Shown piece by piece: positions 1 through 10,800 of a stretch of DNA of 64,000 bases. Position 1 is the first letter of the stretch. Each line of letters starts with the position of its first letter. This stretch comes from Arenibacter algicola (lineage in GTDB: Bacteria > Bacteroidota > Bacteroidia > Flavobacteriales > Flavobacteriaceae), in contig NZ_JPOO01000001.1 of NCBI RefSeq assembly GCF_000733925.1, positions 1,054,001-1,118,000 of the forward strand, written 5' to 3'. A program made the position numbers and the translations under genes. The notes under the pieces are model-generated. The model did not search any database. It saw only the letters and a list, made by a program, of their open reading frames with translations, and was not told the origin of the DNA.

Positions 1-888
1 GCCCCCAGTTTCACCTACAATCCTAGGATAGGTTTTGTATTTGTGGATATTGTTTCCAATTTGTTTCCACAATTCCTTAAATACATGGGTGGATCCTGTG
101 TAGTGGATTCCGGCGAAATCCGGACTGTCCAAAGCTACTTTTGTAATCATTACAGGATCTCCGTAAACCACATTGATAACGCCATCGGGTAGTCCGGCTT
201 CCTTAAAGATATCCACGATTACCTTGGCAGAAAACACCTGACTATCACTAGGTTTCCATAATACCACATTTCCCATCATTGCCGCACTTGCTGGAAGGTT
301 TCCAGCAATTGCAGTGAAATTAAATGGGGTTATGGCGTAGATGAAGCCTTCCAAAGGTCGGTATTCCACCCTGTTCCAAATACCTTCCGCAGAATCTGGC
401 TGTTCCTCGTAGATCTGCGACATATATTCAACGTTGAAACGAAGGAAATCTATAAGTTCACAGGCAGAATCAATTTCGGCCTGATGTATATTTTTTGACT
501 GCGCAATCATAGTTGCGGCATTGATCTTTGCCCTATATGGTCCCGAAATCAATTCAGCGGCCTTTAGGAATATGGCAGCGCGTTGTTCCCACTCCAAATC
601 TGCCCATTTTTTCCTAGCTTCCAAAGCGTTGGATACAGCATTGGATACATCTTCCTTGCTGGCAGTATGGTACTGGCCAACTATGTGCTGATGGTCGTGG
701 GGAGGGGAAATAGTTCTGGTGTTTCCAGTTTTAATATCTTTTCCGCCAATGTACATTGGAATGTCTGCGTTGCCATTGAAATAGACACTGTATTGCTTTA
801 GTACTTCTTCCCGCTCTGGAGTGCCCGGGGCATAACTTTTAATAGGTTCGTTGTATGCCGTGGGGACTTGAAAAAATCCTTTGCCCAT
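1..888 (-). CDS. pruA: L-glutamate gamma-semialdehyde (1-pyrroline-5-carboxylate) dehydrogenase, C-terminus outside window
   Basis: This is the first 296 residues of an aldehyde dehydrogenase that oxidises glutamate semialdehyde to glutamate with NAD, the second step of proline catabolism in the cytoplasm. The start ATG is at 886-888 and reads MGKGFFQVPTAYNEPIKSY. The P5C dehydrogenase N-terminus (YNEP, then a YIGG segment), the cofactor-site stretch AITPFNFTAIAGNLP and the phosphate-binding GSTHVFK region are all readable. The window cuts just after GETGG, the motif carrying the catalytic Glu, so the catalytic Cys is off-window. Family identity is from motif recognition; I see no defect in the visible part. 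Confidence 0.93.
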   Translation of the reverse strand, partial: MGKGFFQVPTAYNEPIKSYAPGTPEREEVLKQYSVYFNGNADIPMYIGGKDIKTGNTRTISPPHDHQHIVGQYHTASKEDVSNAVSNALEARKKWADLEWEQRAAIFLKAAELISGPYRAKINAATMIAQSKNIHQAEIDSACELIDFLRFNVEYMSQIYEEQPDSAEGIWNRVEYRPLEGFIYAITPFNFTAIAGNLPASAAMMGNVVLWKPSDSQVFSAKVIVDIFKEAGLPDGVINVVYGDPVMITKVALDSPDFAGIHYTGSTHVFKELWKQIGNNIHKYKTYPRIVGETGG

Positions 889-1088
889 GATATTCTTTTT
901 TAAGTTCAAATTCACGGTAAAGGTACTAAATGCGTCAGCGAAAATAAAACTAAGAGCTAGGTGAATTTTAGGATTCGGGGAAAGAATGGCAATAAAAGGA
1001 AATACCGTAATTGTTGTTAAAACAGTGCACAGCGTTTTCCATAAAAAAGCATCATGGAAATATTAATAAAAAAAGAAGGGTTTGAAAT

Positions 1089-1475
1089 TTAATTTAGTGC
1101 AAATGGAGCACTAAACTTAAATGTGGGAATGTACACCCTGAATTTCTCGGGATTATTTATGCCTACCATATTGTAATGGCCCTTCATGGCCCCAATAGTG
1201 GAAGCCAAAAGGCATCCGGAACTGTAGGTATGGGATTCACCGGGTTTGATAACCGGCTTTTTGCCAATTACCCCTTCGCCGTCCAATACTTCCAATTCAT
1301 TCAAGGAATCATAAATCTGCCAATGACGTGATGTCAATTGTACCGAATCCTTGCTTTGGTTTTCTATGGTTATGGTATAGCCGAAAGCAAAATGCATTTT
1401 GTAGTTCTTGAAGAAAGTTCCTTCAAAACTGGTGTTTACCGAAATTTTAATGCCTTTTGTTACCTGTGTTATCAT
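1089..1475 (-). CDS. apaG: ApaG domain protein
   Basis: A 128-residue ApaG-family protein, a fibronectin-III-like beta-sandwich linked in enterobacteria to cobalt/magnesium handling; its biochemical role is not settled. I chose the start MITQVTKGIKISV over an upstream in-frame ATG (1520) because the family begins at this point. Typical strands are visible: FGYTITIENQS, RHWQIYDS and then GVIGKKPVIKPGESHTYSSG, where the G-x-G..P.(L/I)xPGE pattern is diagnostic. It ends KFSAPFALN. It is divergent from the penicillin-binding protein gene and shares a 556-bp intergenic region with it. Confident on family, not on function. Confidence 0.92.
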   Translation of the reverse strand: MITQVTKGIKISVNTSFEGTFFKNYKMHFAFGYTITIENQSKDSVQLTSRHWQIYDSLNELEVLDGEGVIGKKPVIKPGESHTYSSGCLLASTIGAMKGHYNMVGINNPEKFRVYIPTFKFSAPFALN

Positions 1476-2031
1476 AAGATCGGATTCTAAATATGTAAAT
1501 AAACTTCCGGTTGTAAGCATTAAAATCTATAATGCCATCAAAACAAAAAATACAGTATTTTTTAGATATGTATTTAATGCGGTTATCAATCTACCTTGCT
1601 CAAAGGAAATCCACATTGTTTTACAAAGATAAAGCGCAAATGTTACAATTTATCTTAAAATTATAATTCTTTTAAAACGAATTTGGGACCTCTAAAAAGC
1701 AATTAGTCAGCAAGATAAAGAACAACTGTAAATTATAAAAGTTAATGTGGATATATTCGGTGTAATTATGTTTATTTCTGATATAAGTCAATACAATCTG
1801 TTTTTGCAGCAAGGTCCAAGTCCATTGATAAATATTTGTGCCCTTTCCCTGTCCAATTTATAATCTTCTGTATTACATGGATAATGACTTTAGAACTTTC
1901 GGTTTTCGTTACAATTATTTTCTGCAATCACACTGTAATTTATTTAAGGTGAAAAAGAGAGCTGATAATGAATATTGGATTGTTTTTATTTGTAATCGCA
2001 TTTAAATTGCGGAAATTTGTTAAAAGGTATT
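1476..2031. other. Divergent intergenic region between apaG and the PBP gene
   Basis: This 556-bp AT-rich region has no convincing coding sequence. A short plus-strand ORF overlapping the apaG start (1408-1632) looks like a shadow. On the minus strand, positions 1624-1631 read as TATCTTTG, matching the Bacteroidota -7 consensus TAnnTTTG, with a TTG about 14 bp upstream (1646-1648). That could be the apaG promoter with a long leader. I saw no exact match on the plus strand for the PBP gene. Confidence 0.35.
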
Positions 2032-4437
2032 ATGATAATTAAAGGCATAAAAAATGTTTTGGCGCAAACCTGGTCAAGGTTCCGTAGATTAATGATCTAT
2101 GTTAGGCAACATCCCTTTAAATCATTGCTATTTGCAGCTATTGCGGGATTTTGTAGTCTGTTTTTATTTTTCCTGGTTATTTACCTAGGTGCTTTTGGGA
2201 AATTACCGACCAAAGCTTATTTAAAAAGCCTAAAAAACCCTGTTACCTCTACAATCTATGCCTCCAATAAAGAGCCAATAGGGTATTATTATCTTCAAAA
2301 CAGATCAAATGCCGATAGTTCGCAAATAAAACCCCCTTTAATACAGGCACTTGTAGCCACGGAGGATTCAAGGTTCTATGAGCATAGGGGAATAGACTAC
2401 AAAAGTTATGCACGGGTATTGATAAAATCCATCATTTTGCAACAAAATGCAGGAGGAGGTAGTACCATTACCCAACAGGTGGCCAAAAATTTGTTTGGGA
2501 GGGAGCAACAGTTCTTTCTTTCTACACCAATCAATAAAATTAGGGAGATATTCATTGCAAGAAGACTGGAAAGTATTTACGATAAGGAGGATATTATATT
2601 GCTGTACTTCAACACAGTTTCCTTTGGCGAAAATATCTACGGTATTGAAAAGGCGGCATTTCGTTTTTTTAATAAGGCGCCAGAGGAATTAACCTTGCAC
2701 GAAAGCGCTACCTTGGTTGGCCTACTAAAGGCCCCATCCTATTATAATCCAAGAAATTTTCCGGAACGGGCCGAACAGAGACGGAATGTGGTTCTGTCGC
2801 AAATGCTTAAATACGATTATATCACCCCTGAAACTTTTGAAGAGGCCCAGACTCCCTTAAAATTAAATTATCAAACACCAAAGAAAGTGTCTTCTTTTTC
2901 TGCATACTTCAAGGATTATGTAGCAACGGAGTTTGCTTTGTGGGCTGAGGACAACCCTGCGCCGGATGGTCATATCTATGATTTGGAGGCGGACGGGTTA
3001 AACATTTATACCACCTTAAATACCAACATACAGAAATATGCCGAAGCTGCCCTGCATAGACAGGCGGACAATCTTCAGAAACTTATGGATACCTATTGGG
3101 CGGCAGCAACCACCGAGGGAGGTAGGGAAGTGCTTCTTCAAAAGTTGGTGGATCAAAATAGGGAGGTACAGCAAATGCGACAAAGTGGTAGGACCGAGGC
3201 GGAAATAGCAGCCTTTGTCAAGGAAAAGCGGAAGAGAAAATACTGGGTAATCGGCAAGGGATTTGAAGAGCAAATGCAATCTTTGGAAGATTCTATCGCA
3301 AAAAGTATCAATAGATTACATGCTGGGGTTATAGCTGTTAGCAGTGCTTCTGGGCGGATATTGGGCTATGTAGGTGGTATCGATTACGGATTTAGCCAAA
3401 TAGACAATGTTGTTACGCCTAGACAGGTCGGATCTACTTTTAAGCCTATTACCTATTTGGCTGCTTTGCAGGCAGGGGAGGACCCTTGTAACTATTATGA
3501 CAATAATCTAATCACATATTCCAAATACGAGGATTGGAGACCCCGAAATTCCAATAATAAGTACGGTGGCAGTTATTCTATGCATGGTGCATTGGCAAAT
3601 TCCATTAATACGGTTTCGGTAACCCTGCAACTAAGAACGGGAACGGAGAGGGTCTTGGACCAGGCAAAGAAAATGGGTATAGGATCGGAACTTCCGAATG
3701 TCCCATCCATCGTATTGGGTACGGCCGATATCAGTTTGTTGGAAATGGTAACAGCATATGCCAGTATTTCCAATGGTGGAAACAATGTAAAACCTTATGC
3801 TATTGATCGTATAGAAGATGAACAGGGCAATGTTTTGTTTGAAGCAAAACCGAGGTACGAAGGAAGGGTGGCGAGCACCGAAAATATTAAGGCCTTGCAG
3901 AAAATGATGGAAGGTGTTATTAGGGAAGGCACTGGGTCGCGTTTATTGGGTTATGAGATTCCTTTTAATATTATTGGAAAGACCGGAACTACCCAGAATA
4001 ATGGCGATGGCTGGTTTATTGCTTGTTCACCAGAGCTGGTTGTCGGTTCTTGGGTGGGCACCTTTGACAAACGGGTGCAATTTGCGTCTACCAGTATGGG
4101 GTCTGGTGCCAATACTGCCCTGCCAATTGTAGCCTCTATATTAAAGAATTTGAGTTATTGGAAAAGACCTTTGCTCACTAATTTTAAGTACGATTTTGAT
4201 TATTTTCCCTGCAGGCCTTTTGTGGAATCCAATGCAGCCGAGGCTTATGAGTTTGCTCAAACCGATTCTACCTATTTACAGGAATTGCGAATTAAGGATA
4301 CCCTTGCCATTCTACAAGATAAACCCATAGAAATTGACAGCATTCAGGGAATATTTCCAGGAGAGATGCCCCTGGATTCTATTGTAAAGGACAGCCTTGC
4401 TATCGACATCGATATTTCCAAAACAAATATTGAATAA
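2032..4437 (+). CDS. Class A penicillin-binding protein (PBP1A-like transglycosylase/transpeptidase)
   Basis: An 801-residue bifunctional peptidoglycan synthase anchored in the inner membrane with its catalytic domains in the periplasm. A single membrane segment lies around residues 31-52. The GT51 glycosyltransferase domain follows, with the catalytic motif EDSRFYEHRGID near residue 110 and GGSTITQQ. The transpeptidase domain has all three signature motifs: S468-T-F-K (in QVGSTFKPI), S524-I-N and K650-T-G. Length is normal for PBP1A. I used the ATG at 2032, preceded by an AAAGG stretch, rather than an in-frame TTG at 2017. The next gene starts 63 bp downstream on the same strand and may be co-transcribed. 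Confidence 0.95.
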   Translation: MIIKGIKNVLAQTWSRFRRLMIYVRQHPFKSLLFAAIAGFCSLFLFFLVIYLGAFGKLPTKAYLKSLKNPVTSTIYASNKEPIGYYYLQNRSNADSSQIKPPLIQALVATEDSRFYEHRGIDYKSYARVLIKSIILQQNAGGGSTITQQVAKNLFGREQQFFLSTPINKIREIFIARRLESIYDKEDIILLYFNTVSFGENIYGIEKAAFRFFNKAPEELTLHESATLVGLLKAPSYYNPRNFPERAEQRRNVVLSQMLKYDYITPETFEEAQTPLKLNYQTPKKVSSFSAYFKDYVATEFALWAEDNPAPDGHIYDLEADGLNIYTTLNTNIQKYAEAALHRQADNLQKLMDTYWAAATTEGGREVLLQKLVDQNREVQQMRQSGRTEAEIAAFVKEKRKRKYWVIGKGFEEQMQSLEDSIAKSINRLHAGVIAVSSASGRILGYVGGIDYGFSQIDNVVTPRQVGSTFKPITYLAALQAGEDPCNYYDNNLITYSKYEDWRPRNSNNKYGGSYSMHGALANSINTVSVTLQLRTGTERVLDQAKKMGIGSELPNVPSIVLGTADISLLEMVTAYASISNGGNNVKPYAIDRIEDEQGNVLFEAKPRYEGRVASTENIKALQKMMEGVIREGTGSRLLGYEIPFNIIGKTGTTQNNGDGWFIACSPELVVGSWVGTFDKRVQFASTSMGSGANTALPIVASILKNLSYWKRPLLTNFKYDFDYFPCRPFVESNAAEAYEFAQTDSTYLQELRIKDTLAILQDKPIEIDSIQGIFPGEMPLDSIVKDSLAIDIDISKTNIE

Positions 4438-4500
4438 AGATGTTGCTACTATCAAGGATTTGTTTTTAGCAATGGTAATAGGTAATCTTTTAAATCATAA

Positions 4501-6816
4501 ATGGTTTTCAATTTGATAGATACAATTTTTAATATCGGTCATTGTTTAAAGAAAAATGGACGTGGATTTTTTCTCTTTCTATTACTAACTTTAGTACTTG
4601 GCTGTTCCCAAAGTTCAAAAACCAGTTTCGGTACGAATTATTTGAAAATAAGTATCGATAACCAAGGCCTTATTTATAGCATAAAAGACCTTACAAAGCC
4701 TCAGCCAAGGGAGTTGAGTCCATCCGATAGGCCCTCTCCATTGTTGACTTTGTACAATAGTAAGCTAGACACCTTGTACCGGCCACTGAGTGCCGAATTT
4801 AACGAGCCGCAAAATATAATTGAGCTGGCCTATCCCAACAATTCCAAGGCTGAAATCAGAGTTGAGCCGAAGGATAAATATCTGAAATTTACCCTTGTTT
4901 CCTTGACCAACCGGGAAGATATTGAAGGTGTGCAATGGGGTTCTATCCATACCAATATTACCAATCTTTTTGGGGAAATCATTGGAGTGGCCCGCGATAC
5001 CAGTGAAACCGTTAATTATGCCATCGGTATGCTGGCCCTGGACGATAATACTTTGGGCGGAAAGTCCAGGACCATAGGAGACGCCGCACCTTTTCAATAT
5101 GTTATCCATTCTCCTGATACTATTCAATTTCCATTGCCGGAAGACCTATATGAGGGGCAAATTTTCACCTTGGGGGGCAATGGAATCAGTGATGTAGCCT
5201 TTTATGCCCACAAGGAACCTTATTATAGGATTTTGTACGGCAATGCTGCTGAAATTGATAATAAGGGAAGGATCTCTATCACTTATAATTCCAGGGACAG
5301 AACAAAAAAAAGAGAGGTTTATTTTTCCCTGATACCCAATATGCAGGCAAATACACCCAACCATTTGCAAGTTGAACCTGTGCCCGGTATTGATTATATT
5401 GGGTCTTCGGTAGCTTTATGGGGTAGTCCGGATAGCACTGCCTTGATGGATGTGATTCAGGATATTGTTTTGTCGGAAGGACTTCCATATCCCAAGATAG
5501 ACGGAAAATGGGTGAAAGACCCTACCGCATATGTTCCGGATGCTATTACCAGTGGAGGCCTTTACGATAGTATTGTATCCTATACCTCCAGATTGGGCTT
5601 TAAAGCGATCAGTTTGTACGATCAGAGCTTTTTGCGTCCGGATCGGGCTAACGAGGGATATATAGATGGAAAGGATTTCGAAAAGAAACCATTGAAGCTG
5701 ACTTCTGGTAATTTGTCGCATAAGGAGTTTGCCAATATGGCTGCAAAATACGGGCTTACCATTGGGAGGACCCCTATAACCACTTCTTTGGCGCCTGGTA
5801 CCAAGGACGCGAGTCCAATTCCCAGTGATAGTCTTTGTTGCCAACAAAAACGCTTGTTGGTAAATAATATTAGCACAACAGATACCTTAATAATTGTGGA
5901 TGACCCCAAGTATTTGGACGAGATTGCCAGTTGGGAGGGTCATGCGGAGAACTTAAATATGGTAAAAATAGGGAAGGAGCTTATCCATTATCTAGGAATC
6001 TCGGAAGTGGAACCCTATCGCCTGTTAAATGTAGAACGGGGATATTGGGGAACCACGCCCACAGAGCACAGCACCAATGATACTATATGTAAATTGCAGG
6101 TTACAATTAATTATGGCTATGACGGATTGATACCCAATATGAAGCTTCAGGATAAAATTGCGGAGTACTATGCCGATGTAAGTTTTATTAATGGCCTGGG
6201 CTATTACGATTTTGACGGGCAGGAGTTTTTGTTTAATAATGGACACGGATATTATTCTGCCAAACGCTTTTTTAGAAAAATGTTCGACAGGGCCGCTATG
6301 CATGGAATTCCTTCTATCCGATTTACGGGCGCTACCTTATCCGAAGGTTCTTGGCATTATCAAAGTATTTGGAACGTAGGAGGGGGAAAGAATTTATATG
6401 ATGTGGAAACTAGGGAATGGGGAAGCGCTACTAGCCAGGGAAAGGATCTTAGGGATGTAACATTTGCCAATTATTTTCCCGTGGGAATGGGTGGAAATTT
6501 TCCTATCAATGCCAATTCCACAGTTGAGCAATATGAACATATACAGGCAATTTCGGTAGGTCTTGGTACTACCTATAGTCTTTATTTAAATCAGAAAGAT
6601 GTGGAAAGCTGTCCGCAAAAGGAGGCCATTTTTAAAGTGATCAGAACTTGGGAAAATGCAAGGGCAGCCAATGCCTTTCCGAGAGATATAAAAAAACTTT
6701 TAACAAAACCTGAAAAGAATTGGAGATTGCTCGATGGCGAAAATAAGGATACCTGGATATTGAACGAATTAAAGGATGGTAAAAAAGTTAAAAGCTATAT
6801 ATTGAATAGGGCTTAG
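4501..6816 (+). CDS. Large lipoprotein of unknown function, possibly a glycosidase-like fold
   Basis: A 771-residue protein with a long positively charged N-region, a hydrophobic core (residues ~24-34) and a lipobox LVLGC, so it is probably attached to the outer membrane or periplasmic face. I do not recognise the family with certainty. The first third looks like a beta-sandwich (many alternating strands). The middle and C-terminal parts contain stretches such as GLGYYDFDGQEFLFNNGHGY and IPSIRFTGATLSEGSWHY, rich in aromatic and acidic residues as in TIM-barrel glycoside hydrolases, but no catalytic pair can be assigned. It follows the PBP gene by 63 bp, which suggests, without proof, a cell-envelope or glycan role. 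Confidence 0.8.
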   Translation: MVFNLIDTIFNIGHCLKKNGRGFFLFLLLTLVLGCSQSSKTSFGTNYLKISIDNQGLIYSIKDLTKPQPRELSPSDRPSPLLTLYNSKLDTLYRPLSAEFNEPQNIIELAYPNNSKAEIRVEPKDKYLKFTLVSLTNREDIEGVQWGSIHTNITNLFGEIIGVARDTSETVNYAIGMLALDDNTLGGKSRTIGDAAPFQYVIHSPDTIQFPLPEDLYEGQIFTLGGNGISDVAFYAHKEPYYRILYGNAAEIDNKGRISITYNSRDRTKKREVYFSLIPNMQANTPNHLQVEPVPGIDYIGSSVALWGSPDSTALMDVIQDIVLSEGLPYPKIDGKWVKDPTAYVPDAITSGGLYDSIVSYTSRLGFKAISLYDQSFLRPDRANEGYIDGKDFEKKPLKLTSGNLSHKEFANMAAKYGLTIGRTPITTSLAPGTKDASPIPSDSLCCQQKRLLVNNISTTDTLIIVDDPKYLDEIASWEGHAENLNMVKIGKELIHYLGISEVEPYRLLNVERGYWGTTPTEHSTNDTICKLQVTINYGYDGLIPNMKLQDKIAEYYADVSFINGLGYYDFDGQEFLFNNGHGYYSAKRFFRKMFDRAAMHGIPSIRFTGATLSEGSWHYQSIWNVGGGKNLYDVETREWGSATSQGKDLRDVTFANYFPVGMGGNFPINANSTVEQYEHIQAISVGLGTTYSLYLNQKDVESCPQKEAIFKVIRTWENARAANAFPRDIKKLLTKPEKNWRLLDGENKDTWILNELKDGKKVKSYILNRA

Positions 6817-7249
6817 GGGTATGGATCCATAAAAATAATGTAGGAGCAAGAGCGATTGGTGTTGTGGCAAATCTGATTTTTTGCAACTCTTCTGGCCATG
6901 TGGGTGATTGTCCTTAAACAACCTCTGTAGGAGTCCTATGCAAATTATTAAATACCTCCCGCAGGCAAATCGTGTGAACTATTATATAAAATGCAGCTTT
7001 ATCCGTTGAAATGCAGGTGTTTGCACTAAAATACACCATTTTGGTTTCTATTTTTTACCTACATTTGTAAAAACAAGATTTATAGGAAAAATATTACATT
7101 ATAAAAATTTAGACTTACCCAACTAAGGAGCATCAAATCCTTGGCATTATTTCTCAGATTATTGTAGCTTAAAAATAACCCACTGTAATTAATTGGAAAG
7201 GACAATGCCTTAGTGATTTGAATGGGCCTTTTTTACACTTTTTAAGGTT
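6817..7249. other. 433-bp intergenic region upstream of the response regulator
   Basis: No supported gene is present. The region is AT-rich towards its 3' half. It contains one good promoter candidate (see 7041-7067) and otherwise nothing I can assign. If that promoter drives the response regulator, the leader is about 175 nt; I found no recognisable riboswitch fold in it. Confidence 0.5.
7041..7067 (+). promoter_or_regulatory. Candidate Bacteroidota promoter (TTG - 16 bp - TAnnTTTG)
   Basis: TTG at 7041-7043 is followed after 16 bp by TACATTTG at 7060-7067, matching the -33/-7 consensus of the Bacteroidota primary sigma factor. The same spacing is seen in front of bipA in this window. The likely target is the response regulator at 7250. 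Confidence 0.45.
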
Positions 7250-7672
7250 ATGAAGATAGAGACAGTATGCATTATTGATGATGATCCCATTTTTGTTTAT
7301 GGAACCAAAGTTTTATTAAACTACAACAGTTGTTTTGGTTCCTCTGTTATAGTACATGAGGATGGAAAGGAAGCCCTGGAAAATCTCACTTCAATGGCCA
7401 AATCCGGTGAAAAACTACCCGATGTTATCTTTTTGGATCTCAATATGCCCATTATGGATGGATGGGAATTTTTGGATGAGTTTGTAAAATTGCCCATTGA
7501 GAACAAGCCAAGAGTGTATATAGTGAGCTCTTCAATAGATAATCAGGACATTGAAAGGGCCAAAACCTATGATATAGTAAAAGACTTTATAGTAAAACCA
7601 TTGTCGGATTCCATTCTTTCCGATCTGTTCAAGACTATAGAGACAGAGGGCCTGCATAACACTTCACTTTAA
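7250..7672 (+). CDS. Single-domain response regulator (CheY-like)
   Basis: A 140-residue stand-alone receiver domain. The acidic pocket D10-D11-D12, phosphoacceptor D63 in FLDLNMPIMDGW, the Ser pair at 93-94 and the conserved K116-P are all in place, so it should be phosphorylatable. There is no output domain; such proteins act in phosphorelays or by protein-protein contact. No histidine kinase lies next to it, so its partner is encoded elsewhere. It stands alone between an unrelated lipoprotein gene and the convergent RND operon. Confidence 0.93.
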   Translation: MKIETVCIIDDDPIFVYGTKVLLNYNSCFGSSVIVHEDGKEALENLTSMAKSGEKLPDVIFLDLNMPIMDGWEFLDEFVKLPIENKPRVYIVSSSIDNQDIERAKTYDIVKDFIVKPLSDSILSDLFKTIETEGLHNTSL

Positions 7673-7880
7673 AATTATTCACCCTGTTTATTTTGTGGAA
7701 TAGCGCAATTTAGTTAATTGCTTTGCTTTTTTTGCAAGAATATAAAGCTCCTGCTTGATACAACTATATAGTTAATGTTCGTGTGTCTAACCTTTGTTGG
7801 AAATACATGTCTTTAAGGGAGTAGATAAAACTTTTATTTCATTTATATTTTTATGCGTTCAGGAATGAATTGAGGATATT

Positions 7881-10800
7881 TTATTTATCCACCAGTACAC
7901 TGTTTTCAGGGGCTTTGGTTTTAGATACATCCATTTGCCTTACCGTTCTACCTTTTTCCATCATCAGCCGTATATCCTCTAGCGTTAAATATAAGCAGGG
8001 CACAATGACCAAAATGATGGCAGTGGCAAATACGATACCGAATCCTAAGGAAATTGCCATAGGGATTAAATAATAGGCCTGACTCGAAGTTTCAAGGATT
8101 ATAGGGGCCAAACCTCCAAAGGTGGTCATGGTTGTGAGCATTATAGGTCTAAACCTTCTAAGGCCCGCTTCGTGTATGGAAGTGTATATGGGGTTGCCTT
8201 CCTTCCGCCGTTTGTTGGCATAGTCTATCATGATCAAAGAATCATTGACTACCACTCCCGATAATGCTATAACGCCCATTAAACTTACCAATGAGAGGTC
8301 ATAGCCAAGCAAGATGTGGCCTATAACGGCACCTACTATACCAAATGGAATGGCGGTCATTACAATTAAGGGTTGCGCATAACTGTGAAAGGCTATGGCC
8401 AGCAATACATAAATTAAGCCCATGGCAATGGCGAAGCCTGCCCTAAGGGTGTTGGTGCTTTCCCTCATATCTGCCTGACTACCTTCAAAGCTCCAAGTGA
8501 TTCCAGGAAAATCGGCACGTAATTGGGGTAGTGTTTCTTCCTGCACCATATTGATGACCCTGGTAACTGCATTGGCGGGTTCAACGTCCATACCAACATT
8601 CACTATTCTGCGTCCGTCCCTGCGATTGATACTGCTAAAGGCTTCCCTTTGCTCAACTTCCACAACATCCATCAACGGAACTTCTATCCCCCCTGGAGTA
8701 CGGATCAAGAAATTTTCCAAGTTTTGAATATCCTTACGTTCTTCAATCGGCAGTTTTACCCGTACTTCAATTTCGTTCATTCCCCGCAGCTGTCTCATTG
8801 CCAAAGCTCCAAAGAAACCATCGCGCACCTGGCGCCCTACCTCGTCCGAAGTGAGTCCAAGGCTTCTGCCTTGTGGCAATAGCTTAAAGTCGAACTGCAT
8901 TTTTCCCTTATTATAGTTGTCCGTGACATCACGCGTATTGGAAAAAGCTTTCATCCTTTCCACAAAAGCACCACTAGCTTTTTCCAGCACATTGATGTCC
9001 GAATGGCTGAGGTCTATGCTAATGGCCTGCCTTGCGCCACCAGGGCCTCTTTCTGCCTCAAAGGTAATTTGGTCTACCCCTTCAATGTCTCCAATATTAT
9101 CGCGCCATAGGGCAATGATCTCGGCAGCTGTAATATCGCGTTGGTCTGGTGGCAACATCACGATTTCAACGTCTATAAAATTCTGCCCACGAACATTGGT
9201 TTTTATTCCTTCAGCTACTTCATAAAGATTGTGTTCCTCGAACATACGTTGGGTGGAGTTGGAGATAGCATGCGCTACTTTGGCCGCCTGATCCGGGGTT
9301 GTGCCCACCGGTAAGCGAACCCCAGCTTCTATTTCATCGGCCGCAACTTCTGGCATCATGATCAGTCCCATATGCCCACTATAGCCATAGCCTCCCACAA
9401 TAAGCAATAGTGCAACGGCAGCAGTTAGGGTAATATATCTGTATTGTAAACATTTGTCCAATAGCGGGCGATATTTATTTTCTATAAAACGGTCAAATGC
9501 ATTGGCAAAAGTGCGCTGCCAGCCTTCCAGCTTTTTTACCCATTTATTCTTATTTGTTTCCTTTTTTAGTTGAGCCAAATGGGATGGTAAAATAAATAGC
9601 GCTTCAAGTAGTGAAACCCCTAAAATAACGATCACAACCGCAGGTAAGGGCTGCCAGAATTTTCCCGTTTCACTGGGCATAAATAGGAGGGGTACAAAAG
9701 CTATAATGGTTGTTACAATGCTAAAGACTACCGGCAAGGAAACATCTTTGGTCCCCGCAATGGCGGCCTTAATGGGGCTAAATCCCTTCTGACGGTATTC
9801 ATAGACATTTTCACCCACCACAATGGCATCATCTACTACAATACCAAGCACTACCAAAAATCCGAACATGGAAATCATATTTACGCTGATACCGATGAGT
9901 GGTAGGAATATCATTCCGCCCACAAAGGAAACGGTCATGCCCATCATTACCCAGAAGGCTAGGCGATACTCCAAAAATAGGGTCAGTATAATCAGCACAA
10001 TGATAATGGCGAGAATTCCATTTTCTGTCAGTAGTGATAGTCGTTCCCTATAATCCGCAGCGCGATTGCTATCCGTACGATATTTGATTCCAGGCGGCAG
10101 TTGGAAATCTTCCATGATACCCTCAACGGCATCGGCAATCTCCAGAGGAGACTGGTTCCCAATTCGGAAAATTCGAAGTTCTACATAGTTTTCTTGATTG
10201 AATTGTCCGTGAAATCCGGTTTCCTCAAAACCATCGGTTATTGTGGCAATATCATCCAAGGTTACTTTGGCCCCAGAGTCAGAGGAAATCACAGTAATAT
10301 TTCCATATTCCTTGGCCCATTGTTTCCGCTCCTGCATCCGAAGCAATATTTCTCCGCTTTGAGTCTGTACAGCCCCGGCAGGTACGTCATTACTGCTTTG
10401 TTGAATTATGTCCGCTACCTGACCTAGGGTCAGGTTGTATTTTTGTAGGTTGTGGCGAGGTATCTCGATCCGGGTTTCATAATCGGGCACATTTCCAAGT
10501 TCCACTTGTGTAATCTTGGGATTGCTGAGAAGGATATTGCGCAGGCGTTCGGCCAATTGGCGCAAGGTCCATATATCTGCCTTGCCATATAATCCAATTT
10601 GAAGTACATCCCGTTGACGGGATTGTAGACTTACAATGGGCTGTTCAATATCATCGGGAAAGGTACGTATGCGATTGATGGCCTGATCAATATCTTGGAA
10701 GGCTTTCATGCGTTCCGATCCCGCAACAAGTTCTATAAGAATCTGTCCCGAGCCTTCATTGGCTTCGGAAGCAATTTCCTTGATTCCCTGAACTGCCCTA

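Noticed and set aside
7200..7245. Terminator-like AAGG/CCTT arms before the response regulator
   Set aside because: Only four paired bases around a long loop.
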